Shown here: positions 1-6,865 of the stretch, in pieces
Numbering within the stretch: the stretch's first letter is position 1
Layout: each line of letters begins with the position of its first letter
From: Clostridiales bacterium
GTDB taxonomy: Bacteria; Bacillota_A; Clostridia; Lachnospirales; Lachnospiraceae
Assembly (NCBI GenBank): GCA_030154385.1
Contig: JASKJZ010000098.1
Span: forward strand, 1-8,209
Direction of reading: 5' to 3'
DNA length: 8,209 bases
The notes under the pieces: generated by a model
The model's database searches: none
What the model saw: the letters and a program-made list of their open reading frames with translations, nothing else
Told to the model about the DNA's origin: nothing
Position numbers and translations under genes: made by a program

Positions 1-2
1 GA

Positions 3-1649
3 CTAGGACTCACTGTAGCAAGATATAATATTGGTGGAGGCGACGATCCAACTCACACTCATATGCGAAACGGCGCTAATCTCGAGGGTTACCAGCCTTC
101 GCCTGGCGTATGGAATTATAACGCAGATGCAACACAGCGTTACATTTTAAGTCAGGCAATTGACCGTGGCGTTGACATTGTAGAAGGCTTCGCCAAAACT
201 GCACCATATTGGATGACTTATAGCGGATGTTCCGCTGGAAATGTTGATGGTACAAGCAATTTAAAACCAGAATATTATGATGATTTTGCTGACTATCTTG
301 CCGATGTTTATCTGTTGTTCAAAAATACATATGGCATTACATTCGACTCCATTTCCCCTATTAATGAGCCAAACGGTCCATGGTGGGAAGTAAATAACAG
401 ACAAGAAGGCTGTCATTACACCCAGCAAGAGCAAAATGATTTCTTTAAAATACTAAACGAGAGATTTGATGCAAAAGGCTTATCCAATGTTCCAATAGCT
501 GGACCAGAGGGATTTGAATTCAATTCAACTCTATCCTCCTGGAATACTTATGATAGCCTTGCAAAATCCGGCATTGACAAAATTAATACCCATTCTTACT
601 ACGGCAACGAACGCCTCTACCTCAACACAATCGCATTATGCAGTGGAAAACGTTTGTCTGTATCCGAATATGGTGTTGGTGTTGGCGATCACAATCACAC
701 TGCAATAGAAAGTGCTTTAGAATTATCGCATAAAATCACAGATGATATGCAAAATTTACAGCCTGAAACATGGGTATATTGGCAGGCAGTCGAAGAAGAA
801 TTTAATGTGAACAACTGGGGCTTTATCCATGCAAGTTTTGAAGGAGCTGAAACCTATGAGATTACCAAGCAATATTATGGTATGGCAAACTATTCGAAAT
901 TTATCAGACCAGGTTCTACTATCATCGGAGTAAATGATTCCAATATGCTTGTTGCATTAAATAAAAACACGAACAAATTAACGATAGTCGTTATAAACGA
1001 TACCACATCTTCAAATAATTATACGATTGATCTATCTGAATTTGCTACTGTTGGAAATACCGCAAGTGCATATAGAACTTCTTCCTCCGAAAATCTGGCA
1101 CAGTTAAACACCATTAGTATCCAAAACAAGATTTTACAGGCTACCACTTCTCCGAAATCAATTACAACATATGTAATTGACAATACCACTTCCAATGCGA
1201 TACCTGCTTTTGACCGAACTTTATCGTATAAAATTGTTAATAAGAGCGATAATTCAAAAGTATTAGATGTAGAAGGTTCTTCTCCAGATAACAGCGCTGC
1301 CATAATAATTATGAGCGAGGACAGTAACAGTGTCAGTCAGAGCTGGAAATTTATTGCAAATACCGACGGTAATTATTATATCGCAAATACCAATGCTGCA
1401 AAAATGCTTGACGTACCTGGTGCTTCAACTGCCAACAGTACAAATATGGCTCTATGGCAGCCAAATGGAGACAACAATCAATTGTGGGAAATTACAGATT
1501 TAAACAACGGCTATTTTAGTATCATTAATAAAAACAGCCAAAAAGCGCTCGGTGTCAAAAACGGTTCAATGACGGATGGCAATAATATCGATCAATATGA
1601 TTATCACGCTTATGATAATCAGCAATGGAAATTCGTACCAATATACTAA
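3..1649 (+). CDS. GH30 family endo-beta-1,6-galactanase-like enzyme with C-terminal ricin-type lectin domain (5' partial)
   Basis: The frame is open to the left edge, so the start lies outside the window and the ATG at 63 is internal. The codons before it read LGLTVARYNIGGGDDP, a typical early GH30 strand. Numbering from the ATG at 63, the catalytic barrel runs to about residue 280. The likely acid/base is Glu102 in NEPNGPWW and the likely nucleophile is Glu202 in SEYG; RQEGCHY follows the first, as in Glyco_hydr_30_2-type proteins. A beta-sandwich follows (about 285-375), then a ricin-B/CBM13-like beta-trefoil (about 386-526) with three QxW-type repeats (SQSW, NQLW, NQQW). Known members of this GH30 branch (subfamily 5) cut beta-1,6-galactan side chains of arabinogalactan. 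The missing N-terminus should hold a secretion signal, since lectin-tagged glycosidases usually act outside the cell. GH30 is secure; subfamily and substrate are inferred, and a related GH30 specificity (glucanase, xylanase) is the alternative. The gene pairs with the GH35 gene downstream. Confidence 0.8.
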   Translation, partial: LGLTVARYNIGGGDDPTHTHMRNGANLEGYQPSPGVWNYNADATQRYILSQAIDRGVDIVEGFAKTAPYWMTYSGCSAGNVDGTSNLKPEYYDDFADYLADVYLLFKNTYGITFDSISPINEPNGPWWEVNNRQEGCHYTQQEQNDFFKILNERFDAKGLSNVPIAGPEGFEFNSTLSSWNTYDSLAKSGIDKINTHSYYGNERLYLNTIALCSGKRLSVSEYGVGVGDHNHTAIESALELSHKITDDMQNLQPETWVYWQAVEEEFNVNNWGFIHASFEGAETYEITKQYYGMANYSKFIRPGSTIIGVNDSNMLVALNKNTNKLTIVVINDTTSSNNYTIDLSEFATVGNTASAYRTSSSENLAQLNTISIQNKILQATTSPKSITTYVIDNTTSNAIPAFDRTLSYKIVNKSDNSKVLDVEGSSPDNSAAIIIMSEDSNSVSQSWKFIANTDGNYYIANTNAAKMLDVPGASTANSTNMALWQPNGDNNQLWEITDLNNGYFSIINKNSQKALGVKNGSMTDGNNIDQYDYHAYDNQQWKFVPIY

Positions 1650-1687
1650 TACTACAGACTGAAATCAAAGTAATTTGATACTAACCT

Positions 1688-1740
1688 ATGGGAGCGTCAA
1701 AAAGATAATATCATTATCCACTTTGTTGTGACGCTCCCAT
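1688..1740 (+). terminator. Long compound hairpin after the GH30 gene, probable terminator
   Basis: A perfect 12-base inverted repeat, ATGGGAGCGTCA (1688-1699) with TGACGCTCCCAT (1729-1740), encloses a second inner stem, GATAAT (1704-1709) with ATTATC (1713-1718) around a three-base loop. It begins 38 bases after the GH30 stop codon. The flank is only moderately T-rich (TTATTG), so it lacks a classic uninterrupted U-tract. Termination or mRNA 3'-end stabilisation are the likely roles. The dyad itself is directly visible; the function is inferred. Confidence 0.65.
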
Positions 1741-1743
1741 TTA

Positions 1744-1772
1744 TTGCCGCTATTTTACCATTTCATTATAAA
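1744..1772 (+). promoter_or_regulatory. Candidate sigma-A promoter for the GH35 gene
   Basis: TTGCCG (1744-1749) and TATAAA (1767-1772) are separated by exactly 17 bases, matching a housekeeping promoter at 4 of 6 and 5 of 6 positions. It lies just after the upstream hairpin and about 85 bases before the GH35 start, which suggests that this gene can be transcribed separately. The surroundings are A+T-rich, so a chance match is possible. Confidence 0.4.
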
Positions 1773-1808
1773 TCAAACGGCAAGCATCATTTAAATGAAA
1801 TTATAAAT
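1760..1808. repeat. Paired short repeats in the GH35 leader, possible operator
   Basis: ATTTCATT (1760-1767) is an exact inverted match to AATGAAAT (1794-1801). ATTATAAAT occurs directly repeated at 1765-1773 and 1800-1808, 35 bases apart. The first copies overlap the candidate -10 box, where a sugar-responsive repressor or activator might bind. The sequence is A+T-rich, so coincidence is a real possibility and no regulator gene lies next to it. Confidence 0.25.
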
Positions 1809-1845
1809 ACAAATTATGGACTGAATTTAACAGCTTGAATCGTTG

Positions 1846-1854
1846 AAAGGAAAG
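1846..1854 (+). promoter_or_regulatory. Ribosome binding site of the GH35 gene
   Basis: AAAGGA begins at 1846 and leaves 7 bases before the ATG at 1859. This supports that start over internal methionines. Confidence 0.7.
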
Positions 1855-1858
1855 AAAC

Positions 1859-3592
1859 ATGAATAAGTTTGAAATAAAAGATGATTTTTATTTAAATGAT
1901 AAAAAAATAAAAATCATATCTGGAGGAATGCACTATTTTCGAATATTACCAGAATACTGGCGTGACCGTCTTTTGAAGCTTAAGGCTTTGGGCTGTAATA
2001 CGGTAGAAACCTATATTCCCTGGAACCTTCATGAAAAACATAAGGGAGTGTTTGACTTTCGTGGTATTCTTGATATTACGAAATATGTAAAAACCGCACA
2101 AGAACTAGATCTTATGGTAATACTCAGACCTTCCCCTTATATTTGCGGCGAATGGGAGTTTGGTGGTTTTCCATATTGGCTACTAAAGGATGATGGAATG
2201 AGGCTACGATGTATGTATGAGCCATATCTTCAACATATACGTGAATACTATCAAGAACTGTTCAAAGTAATCGCTCCACTGCAAATCACAAGAGGCGGCT
2301 CTGTTATCTTAATGCAGCTGGAAAATGAATATGGATATTACGGTGATGACCCTTCCTATATGGAATTTCTCAAAAATCTGATGATAGAAAATGGCTGTGA
2401 AGTCCCTCTTGTAACTTCCGATGGTCCATGGGGAGACGCTTTTGAATGTGGTAAAGCAAGTGGTGTTTTACAGACTGGGAACTTTGGTTCGAAAAGTAAA
2501 TCACAATTTGGAATCATGAAAAAGAAAATAGGAAACAAGCCTTTAATGTGTATGGAATTCTGGGTTGGCTGGTTTGATTATTGGGGGGGCGAACATCATA
2601 CTGGAGACACGCAGCAACATGTAAAGGATCTTGACGATATTCTTTCGGATGGGCATGTCAATATCTACATGTTTGAAGGTGGTACAAATTTTGGATTTAT
2701 GAATGGAGCTAATTACTATGGTAAGCTTGAACCCGATGTCACTTCCTATGACTACGATGCACTTTTGACGGAAGATGGGCAAATAACACAAAAATATAGG
2801 GCTTTTCAAAACATCATCAAAAAATATGCTGATATACCCGAATGCTTAAATTTTAACGAGATAAAACGAAAGTCTTACGGTACATTTGCAGTTACAAAAA
2901 CTGCTGATTTTTTTCAAAGCTTAGATTATTTGTCTACACCAATAGAAAGCTCATGGCCTGTATGTATGGAAAAATTAAATCAAGGATATGGCTATATCCT
3001 TTACGAAAGTACGCTCTCAAAATTGACTCATTTAGAGAAAATACGCTTATGGAAGGCTAATGACAGGGCTAGCATCTATATCGATGATACTCCTATCCTA
3101 ACGCTTTATGATAGAGACCTGTTAACCGAACACGAACTAGAAAATATTTCATGCAACAATGGGAAATTTGACATTCTAGTGGAAAATATGGGACGAGTCA
3201 ATTTTACTCCTATTATGGAAAATCAACGAAAGGGCATTGACGGTGGTGTTCAGTTAAATGGTCATTTACATTTCGGATGGAAAATCTACTCCTTGCCTAT
3301 GGAAGATTTATCAAATATTGATTATACTATCCCTGCCAAAGCGGGATTGCCAGGCTTTTATGAATTTCAATTTGATTTGGAAGAACCTGCAGACACCTTT
3401 CTTGATATGAAAGGCTGGGGCAAGGGATTTGTAGTCGTCAACAATTTCAATATTGGTCGCTTCTGGGACATCGGTCCGCAGAAAAGGTTATATGTTCCAG
3501 CTCCGCTTTTAAGGAAGGGACAAAATTCTATCATCATATTTGAGACAGAAGGAAAAACCCCTGGTACTATCTGTCTATTTGACACCCCCTAA
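1859..3592 (+). CDS. GH35 beta-galactosidase, cytoplasmic
   Basis: This complete 577-residue protein has the compact length of bacterial GH35 enzymes such as BgaC. The N-terminal TIM barrel (about 1-320) shows GGMHYFR, the strand-4 motif LENEYGYYG with acid/base Glu157, and MCMEFWVGWFDYWG with nucleophile Glu233, followed by EGGTNFGFMNGAN. The C-terminal half holds beta-sandwich domains and ends with the usual GH35 block GKGFVVVNNFNIGRFW near residues 520-535. There is no signal peptide or membrane segment, so it should act in the cytoplasm. The family removes terminal beta-galactose, often beta-1,3-linked, from oligosaccharides. Following a beta-1,6-galactanase, its likely substrates are imported arabinogalactan fragments; that link is inference. 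The start is fixed by a ribosome binding site 7 bases upstream. A run of seven G (2583-2589) lies just after the nucleophile motif, but the frame is intact. Confidence 0.93.
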   Translation: MNKFEIKDDFYLNDKKIKIISGGMHYFRILPEYWRDRLLKLKALGCNTVETYIPWNLHEKHKGVFDFRGILDITKYVKTAQELDLMVILRPSPYICGEWEFGGFPYWLLKDDGMRLRCMYEPYLQHIREYYQELFKVIAPLQITRGGSVILMQLENEYGYYGDDPSYMEFLKNLMIENGCEVPLVTSDGPWGDAFECGKASGVLQTGNFGSKSKSQFGIMKKKIGNKPLMCMEFWVGWFDYWGGEHHTGDTQQHVKDLDDILSDGHVNIYMFEGGTNFGFMNGANYYGKLEPDVTSYDYDALLTEDGQITQKYRAFQNIIKKYADIPECLNFNEIKRKSYGTFAVTKTADFFQSLDYLSTPIESSWPVCMEKLNQGYGYILYESTLSKLTHLEKIRLWKANDRASIYIDDTPILTLYDRDLLTEHELENISCNNGKFDILVENMGRVNFTPIMENQRKGIDGGVQLNGHLHFGWKIYSLPMEDLSNIDYTIPAKAGLPGFYEFQFDLEEPADTFLDMKGWGKGFVVVNNFNIGRFWDIGPQKRLYVPAPLLRKGQNSIIIFETEGKTPGTICLFDTP

Positions 3593-3665
3593 TTTGCCAT
3601 TGCGGACTCTTGATACTCATCTTTGTTCGCACGGGACTTAGAAAAATAATTCTCCTTAATAATTG
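3593..3665. other. Spacer between GH35 stop and terminator
   Basis: This short A+T-rich stretch separates the GH35 stop codon from the terminator stem. I see no gene, repeat or convincing regulatory site in it. Confidence 0.5.
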
Positions 3666-3715
3666 AAAGCAAAACCTCCTAACCAAATACTAATGGTTGA
3701 AAGGTTTTGCTTTTT
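3666..3715 (+). terminator. Intrinsic terminator, probably bidirectional, between convergent genes
   Basis: AAAGCAAAACCT (3666-3677) pairs perfectly with AGGTTTTGCTTT (3702-3713), with an inner AACCA/TGGTT stem (3681-3685 with 3694-3698). On the + strand the stem runs into TTTTT (3711-3715), a standard Rho-independent form for the GH35 gene. The A-rich left flank gives a weaker U-rich tail for transcripts from the right, so it may also end the C45 hydrolase transcript, whose stop codon is about 50 bases away. Confidence 0.85.
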
Positions 3716-3765
3716 CGTTGTGTTCCAAATATTCGAACATTCTTTAATCTGCCCGGACATTCTTA

Positions 3766-4863
3766 CTACAGCTTCACCTGCGAAAAGAAATCAGGATCTG
3801 CCTTTTCTCTTTGATACTGCTTTGTTATTGTTTGTTCGGTTTGCTTGTTGGTAAAATCATACCTCTCCCATCCGTTTTCTTTTTGCCCGAGCCAACAAAT
3901 CTGATAGCTCATATCGGTGGTATCCAAAACGACTGTCTTGATGGTTCCAAACCATTCGTCGTAATAATTTACACTCATTCCCTTCGGATAGGCGGCTAAA
4001 AAGAGCTCTTTTACCTCGTCCTCACTTCGTACTGCCTTCTCCTTCATAAACCCTTCTAGGGCACGGAGTCGCACTACGCTGTTTTTCATAGCAAAGGGTT
4101 CCAGTGGCTGAAAGGATGAAATCGCGATATGATTCGTCCCGCATAGATAGTTTTTCTCTTTTGTAAAGCGTTCTACACAAGAGGCTCCATCCATTGTTTC
4201 AAAGAGTACACCCTCTCCTTTTGCATCCGCCAGATACAAATTAATGTTGTAGGCGATTGGCATATCCTCTAACATAGAAAGCGCCTCCTCCACCGTTGCA
4301 CAATTTTCTAACAAGCTTCGTATCACTGCCCAAAACTGAAGCCCCTTGATTTTAGGCGGCCGCATTCCCTCTAGGTTGCTGACTGGAAAACCACAGGAGG
4401 ACATCGATATCGCAAGCCCACAGCTATTGATACCTTCTTCTCTTCCAAACAATGCAATACTTCCGCTAATGTGGGCATACCTTCCCTTGGGTCTGGTTTC
4501 AAACACTAAGAAATCTTCATCAGGTATACTAAACTCATAATTTCGAAACAGTCTGGTATGTCCATCTTCCATTCTCTCTTTAGAGAGAACAAGACCGGAG
4601 CAGTGCGGGGTCAGATAGGTCATCCAGGTATACGCAATATCTCTTACCGAAGCTTCTGCTTCCTTTGCAAATGCAGTTACCTCCTCCATAAGTCCAGGAC
4701 AGTACCGTTCATACAGCGCAACCGCTTCTGCAAAAACCTCCTCTGTAAAAAATACTGGCGCTGGCATCACCATTCTCTCTTTTCCTGCAAGCTTTGCAAG
4801 CTTTCTCCCAATTTCACGATTGTCTCCCTCTAAGCAAAAAAATGATACGTTTTGTTTTTCCAT
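3766..4863 (-). CDS. C45 family (acyl-CoA:6-aminopenicillanate acyltransferase-like) Ntn hydrolase
   Basis: I place the start at the ATG at 4863 (365 residues), because AGGAAGGA stands 7 bases before it. The in-frame GTG at 4917 lies in a palindrome and has no ribosome binding site. The protein resembles the linear-amide Ntn hydrolases of peptidase family C45. An N-terminal segment of 87 residues is followed by Cys88 in TPHCSGLVL, the expected nucleophile exposed by self-cleavage, then the RLFRNYEFS block that matches the conserved RN-(Y/D) motif of the family. Later blocks (GREEGINSCGLAISMSS, CGTNH) also fit. Such enzymes hydrolyse or transfer acyl groups on small amides; the true substrate here is unknown and penicillin chemistry is unlikely. 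His rather than the usual Gly precedes the Cys. No signal peptide is evident. It may be expressed with the AraC-type regulator upstream. Confidence 0.8.
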   Translation of the reverse strand: MEKQNVSFFCLEGDNREIGRKLAKLAGKERMVMPAPVFFTEEVFAEAVALYERYCPGLMEEVTAFAKEAEASVRDIAYTWMTYLTPHCSGLVLSKERMEDGHTRLFRNYEFSIPDEDFLVFETRPKGRYAHISGSIALFGREEGINSCGLAISMSSCGFPVSNLEGMRPPKIKGLQFWAVIRSLLENCATVEEALSMLEDMPIAYNINLYLADAKGEGVLFETMDGASCVERFTKEKNYLCGTNHIAISSFQPLEPFAMKNSVVRLRALEGFMKEKAVRSEDEVKELFLAAYPKGMSVNYYDEWFGTIKTVVLDTTDMSYQICWLGQKENGWERYDFTNKQTEQTITKQYQREKADPDFFSQVKL

Positions 4864-4870
4864 ACAATAA

Positions 4871-4878
4871 TCCTTCCT
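4871..4878 (-). promoter_or_regulatory. Ribosome binding site of the C45 hydrolase
   Basis: On the - strand AGGAAGGA ends 7 bases before the ATG at 4863. It decides this start over the upstream in-frame GTG at 4917. Confidence 0.75.
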
Positions 4879-4917
4879 TTCTCTTAAATAAGTAAGCTTC
4901 AAAAGGTGTATAAACAC

Positions 4918-4956
4918 TGTGATACCACGGATTGCTCCGCGCTACGTGGTATCACA
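4918..4956 (-). repeat. Perfect 12-base palindromic dyad ahead of the C45 gene
   Basis: TGTGATACCACG (4918-4929) and CGTGGTATCACA (4945-4956) are exact inverted copies around a 15-base centre. As RNA from the - strand it can fold as an 11-base-pair helix with a bulge and a short CGGA/TCCG stem (4939-4936 with 4931-4928) capped by GCAA (4935-4932), a GNRA-type loop. It starts 34 bases after the AraC-type stop codon and ends 54 bases before the hydrolase start. No U-tract follows, so a plain terminator is doubtful. A regulator operator, an mRNA processing or stability hairpin, or a dispersed palindromic repeat are all possible. A smaller dyad, GTGT-ATAA-ACAC (4906-4917), adjoins it. Confidence 0.7.
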
Positions 4957-4990
4957 ATCATTGTATCGAAAAACTACGTACCATTTCCTG

Positions 4991-5875
4991 TCATTTTGGG
5001 CTTTTATTTGTCCTTTGTCCCACAAGCTCCTGCCTTTTGCTTACTGGAATCCATATTTCACTTTCGTAATTTGTATCACTTGTGTCCCCCATACTATAAA
5101 GCTCAATATTATAGCCTGCTGCTATTTCATATCGACCATTATTAGGAAGCCACTCATTAAAAATCCGTCGATTCAAGGCCTGCAAGGCTTCTGGCATAGG
5201 GCCTATACATCGAAATTTTGCCCACTGAAAAGCAGGTATCTCCGTGATATTCCATTCTGACATATCAACTTTTATATCCGCAACATAATCTCCTGCTATC
5301 AGATAAGAAAATTCTTTTCCTATTGTTTCATCCTCCACAGAAACTCCATATTTTCCGATTGGAAGGCTTTGACTCCATTTTTGTCTCCATTCCTGCCAAA
5401 AAATAGGTATTTCATCAAAGGCTTTCTCATAAGAAAATCTTCTTTCCATACCCATAACCGAAAAAGCAGGAAGCTTCTCAATGCGAACATCGAGCTGGTC
5501 TCCACCGATAATGGAGATTTGCACCCTCAAGGGAAGATAAGGCTTTAACATATATGGAGTCTCTCGAAGCTGAATGGGAGAGAGCCCATGAAAGCGCCCA
5601 AATGCCTTTGTAAAGCTCTCCGGCGTATCATATCCAAAACGAAAGGCAAGATCAATCACCTTAACATCTGATTGCACAAGAGCAAGTGCCGCAAGATATA
5701 GCCTTCTGTTTCGGACATATTCCCCGATGGTATAACCCGTGATCATCTTAAAGGCCTTTTGAAAGTAAAAGGGCGAGATATGAACGGCATTGGCAACCTT
5801 TTCGACTGAGCAATCCGATTCCAGATGGTCTTCGATATATGCAATTGCCTCCTTTAATGCTTGTGTCCACTCCAA
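4991..5875 (-). CDS. AraC family transcriptional regulator with GyrI-like effector-binding domain
   Basis: Two helix-turn-helix motifs occupy about residues 1-105: SVEKVANAVHISPFYFQKAF with GYTIGEYVRNRRL, then VIDLAFRFGYDTPESFTKAF with the usual FGRFHGLSP ending. From about 115 to the end is a GyrI-like (AraC effector-binding) domain of the Rob type, with blocks such as IPAFQWAKFRCIGPMPEALQ. The order, DNA binding first and ligand domain second, is typical of this subgroup. At 294 residues it is full length. The start is a TTG at 5875 placed 9 bases after AAGGAGG; the resulting N-terminus, MEWTQALKEAIAYIEDHLE, is characteristic of the group, and no better start is seen upstream. It lies 30 bases after mmuM and probably shares its transcript. 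Likely role: activator responding to a small hydrophobic ligand or metabolite. Target genes are unknown; its neighbours are the first candidates. Confidence 0.9.
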   Translation of the reverse strand: MEWTQALKEAIAYIEDHLESDCSVEKVANAVHISPFYFQKAFKMITGYTIGEYVRNRRLYLAALALVQSDVKVIDLAFRFGYDTPESFTKAFGRFHGLSPIQLRETPYMLKPYLPLRVQISIIGGDQLDVRIEKLPAFSVMGMERRFSYEKAFDEIPIFWQEWRQKWSQSLPIGKYGVSVEDETIGKEFSYLIAGDYVADIKVDMSEWNITEIPAFQWAKFRCIGPMPEALQALNRRIFNEWLPNNGRYEIAAGYNIELYSMGDTSDTNYESEIWIPVSKRQELVGQRTNKSPK

Positions 5876-5884
5876 AGCAAATCC

Positions 5885-5891
5885 CCTCCTT
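5885..5891 (-). promoter_or_regulatory. Ribosome binding site of the AraC-type regulator
   Basis: On the - strand AAGGAGG (5891-5885) is a near-perfect anti-16S match, 9 bases before a TTG codon. It supports the rare start codon. Confidence 0.75.
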
Positions 5892-5905
5892 TTCCTGCTT
5901 CTTTA

Positions 5906-6865
5906 TCATTTCTTGCCTTCCTGACTCTTTTTTTCCTCATACCATTTATAGATTTGTGCTATATCGTTTGGCGAGGTGCGACAGCATCCGCCTATGATAC
6001 GGGCGCCTGCTTCGTACCATTCCTTTGACCAGCCTCCGTAGGTTTTTTGGTTTGCACTTCCATGCCATACCTTATCTGTCGCATCATAGGTTTCCCCACT
6101 ATTAGGATATACGATGATTGGAAGCAAGGTGCACGCCTTGAAATTTTTTATGATCTGGGTCACGTACTCTGGCTTTGTACAATTTAACCCAATTGCCTTT
6201 ATGTGCTTCCCTGCCTTTAGCGCCTCTACGCACGCTGGAATTGTGTCGCCGCCATTGGTAAACGATTCATTTTGAAAGGAAAAGCTAATATAGTAATCAC
6301 AACCAAGCTCTTCCATAATTTCTGCACAAACCTTTGCCTCCATAAGGCAAGGAAAGGTCTCAATCGCAATTATTTCGGCACCTGCTGCCTTTAATATCTG
6401 TATCCTCTCATAGTGAAAGTCGCGCAAAAATTCCGTGGACACCTGGTAATTTCCCGTATACTCCGAGCCATCTGCCAAATAGGCACCATATGGGCCAATG
6501 GAAGCCGCTGCTAATGGAAACGTACGCCCTTGCGCCTTGCCTTCGTTTTCCCACCATTCTTCTCTTGCTGAAAGTAAAAGCTCCATTGACTTTGCAATCA
6601 GGGCACTTGCCTGTTCCTTGGTATAACCCTTTTTTTCATAACCTGGGATGGTAGCCTGATAGCTAGCAGAAATCGAACAATCCGCACCATGTGAAAAATA
6701 GTCATAATGCACTTGCTTAATGTACTCGGCTTGCTCTGCTAATACCTTTGCACTCCATAGCTCGTCGTTTAAGTCAAGCCCCTTCTTTTCCAGTTCCGTC
6801 GCCATCGCGCCGTCTAAGATTATCAGATCCTTCGCCTTTTTTACTGTATCAAAACATGTTTTCAT
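5906..6865 (-). CDS. mmuM: Homocysteine S-methyltransferase
   Basis: This complete 319-residue protein has the single-domain barrel size of MmuM (about 310 residues). It begins with LIILDGAMATELEKKG, the signature first strand, followed by ADCSISASYQATIPGY and AIETFPCLMEAK. The zinc-binding cysteines are Cys229 in GLNCTKP and Cys294/Cys295 in IIGGCCRTSP, so the catalytic zinc site appears intact. MmuM moves a methyl group from S-methylmethionine or (R,S)-S-adenosylmethionine to homocysteine, giving methionine, in the cytoplasm. No cobalamin or folate domain is present, so it is not MetH. The ATG overlaps the stop of the upstream symporter as ATGA, with AGGAG 8 bases upstream inside that gene, which implies translational coupling. 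In Escherichia coli mmuM is paired with a permease, MmuP, and the symporter may take that place here; this is inference. Confidence 0.94.
   Translation of the reverse strand: MKTCFDTVKKAKDLIILDGAMATELEKKGLDLNDELWSAKVLAEQAEYIKQVHYDYFSHGADCSISASYQATIPGYEKKGYTKEQASALIAKSMELLLSAREEWWENEGKAQGRTFPLAAASIGPYGAYLADGSEYTGNYQVSTEFLRDFHYERIQILKAAGAEIIAIETFPCLMEAKVCAEIMEELGCDYYISFSFQNESFTNGGDTIPACVEALKAGKHIKAIGLNCTKPEYVTQIIKNFKACTLLPIIVYPNSGETYDATDKVWHGSANQKTYGGWSKEWYEAGARIIGGCCRTSPNDIAQIYKWYEEKKSQEGKK

Noticed and set aside
63..65. ATG at 63 as the GH30 start
   Set aside because: The in-frame codons before it encode conserved GH30 sequence (ARYNIGGGD), so the gene is cut by the window edge.
3663..3854. 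Small + strand open frame across the terminator
   Set aside because: It reads through the terminator stem and the end of the convergent hydrolase gene, so it is not a credible gene.
4864..4917. N-terminal extension of the C45 hydrolase from the GTG at 4917
   Set aside because: It would have no ribosome binding site and overlaps a palindrome, while the ATG at 4863 has a strong site at the right distance.
4864..4990. Sigma-A promoter for the C45 hydrolase in the gap
   Set aside because: TATACA-like boxes exist on the - strand but none has an acceptable -35 partner at 16-18 bases, so I did not call one.
4919..5260. 113-codon + strand open frame over the AraC-type gene end and palindrome
   Set aside because: Antisense to the effector-binding domain, no family resemblance and no good start signal.
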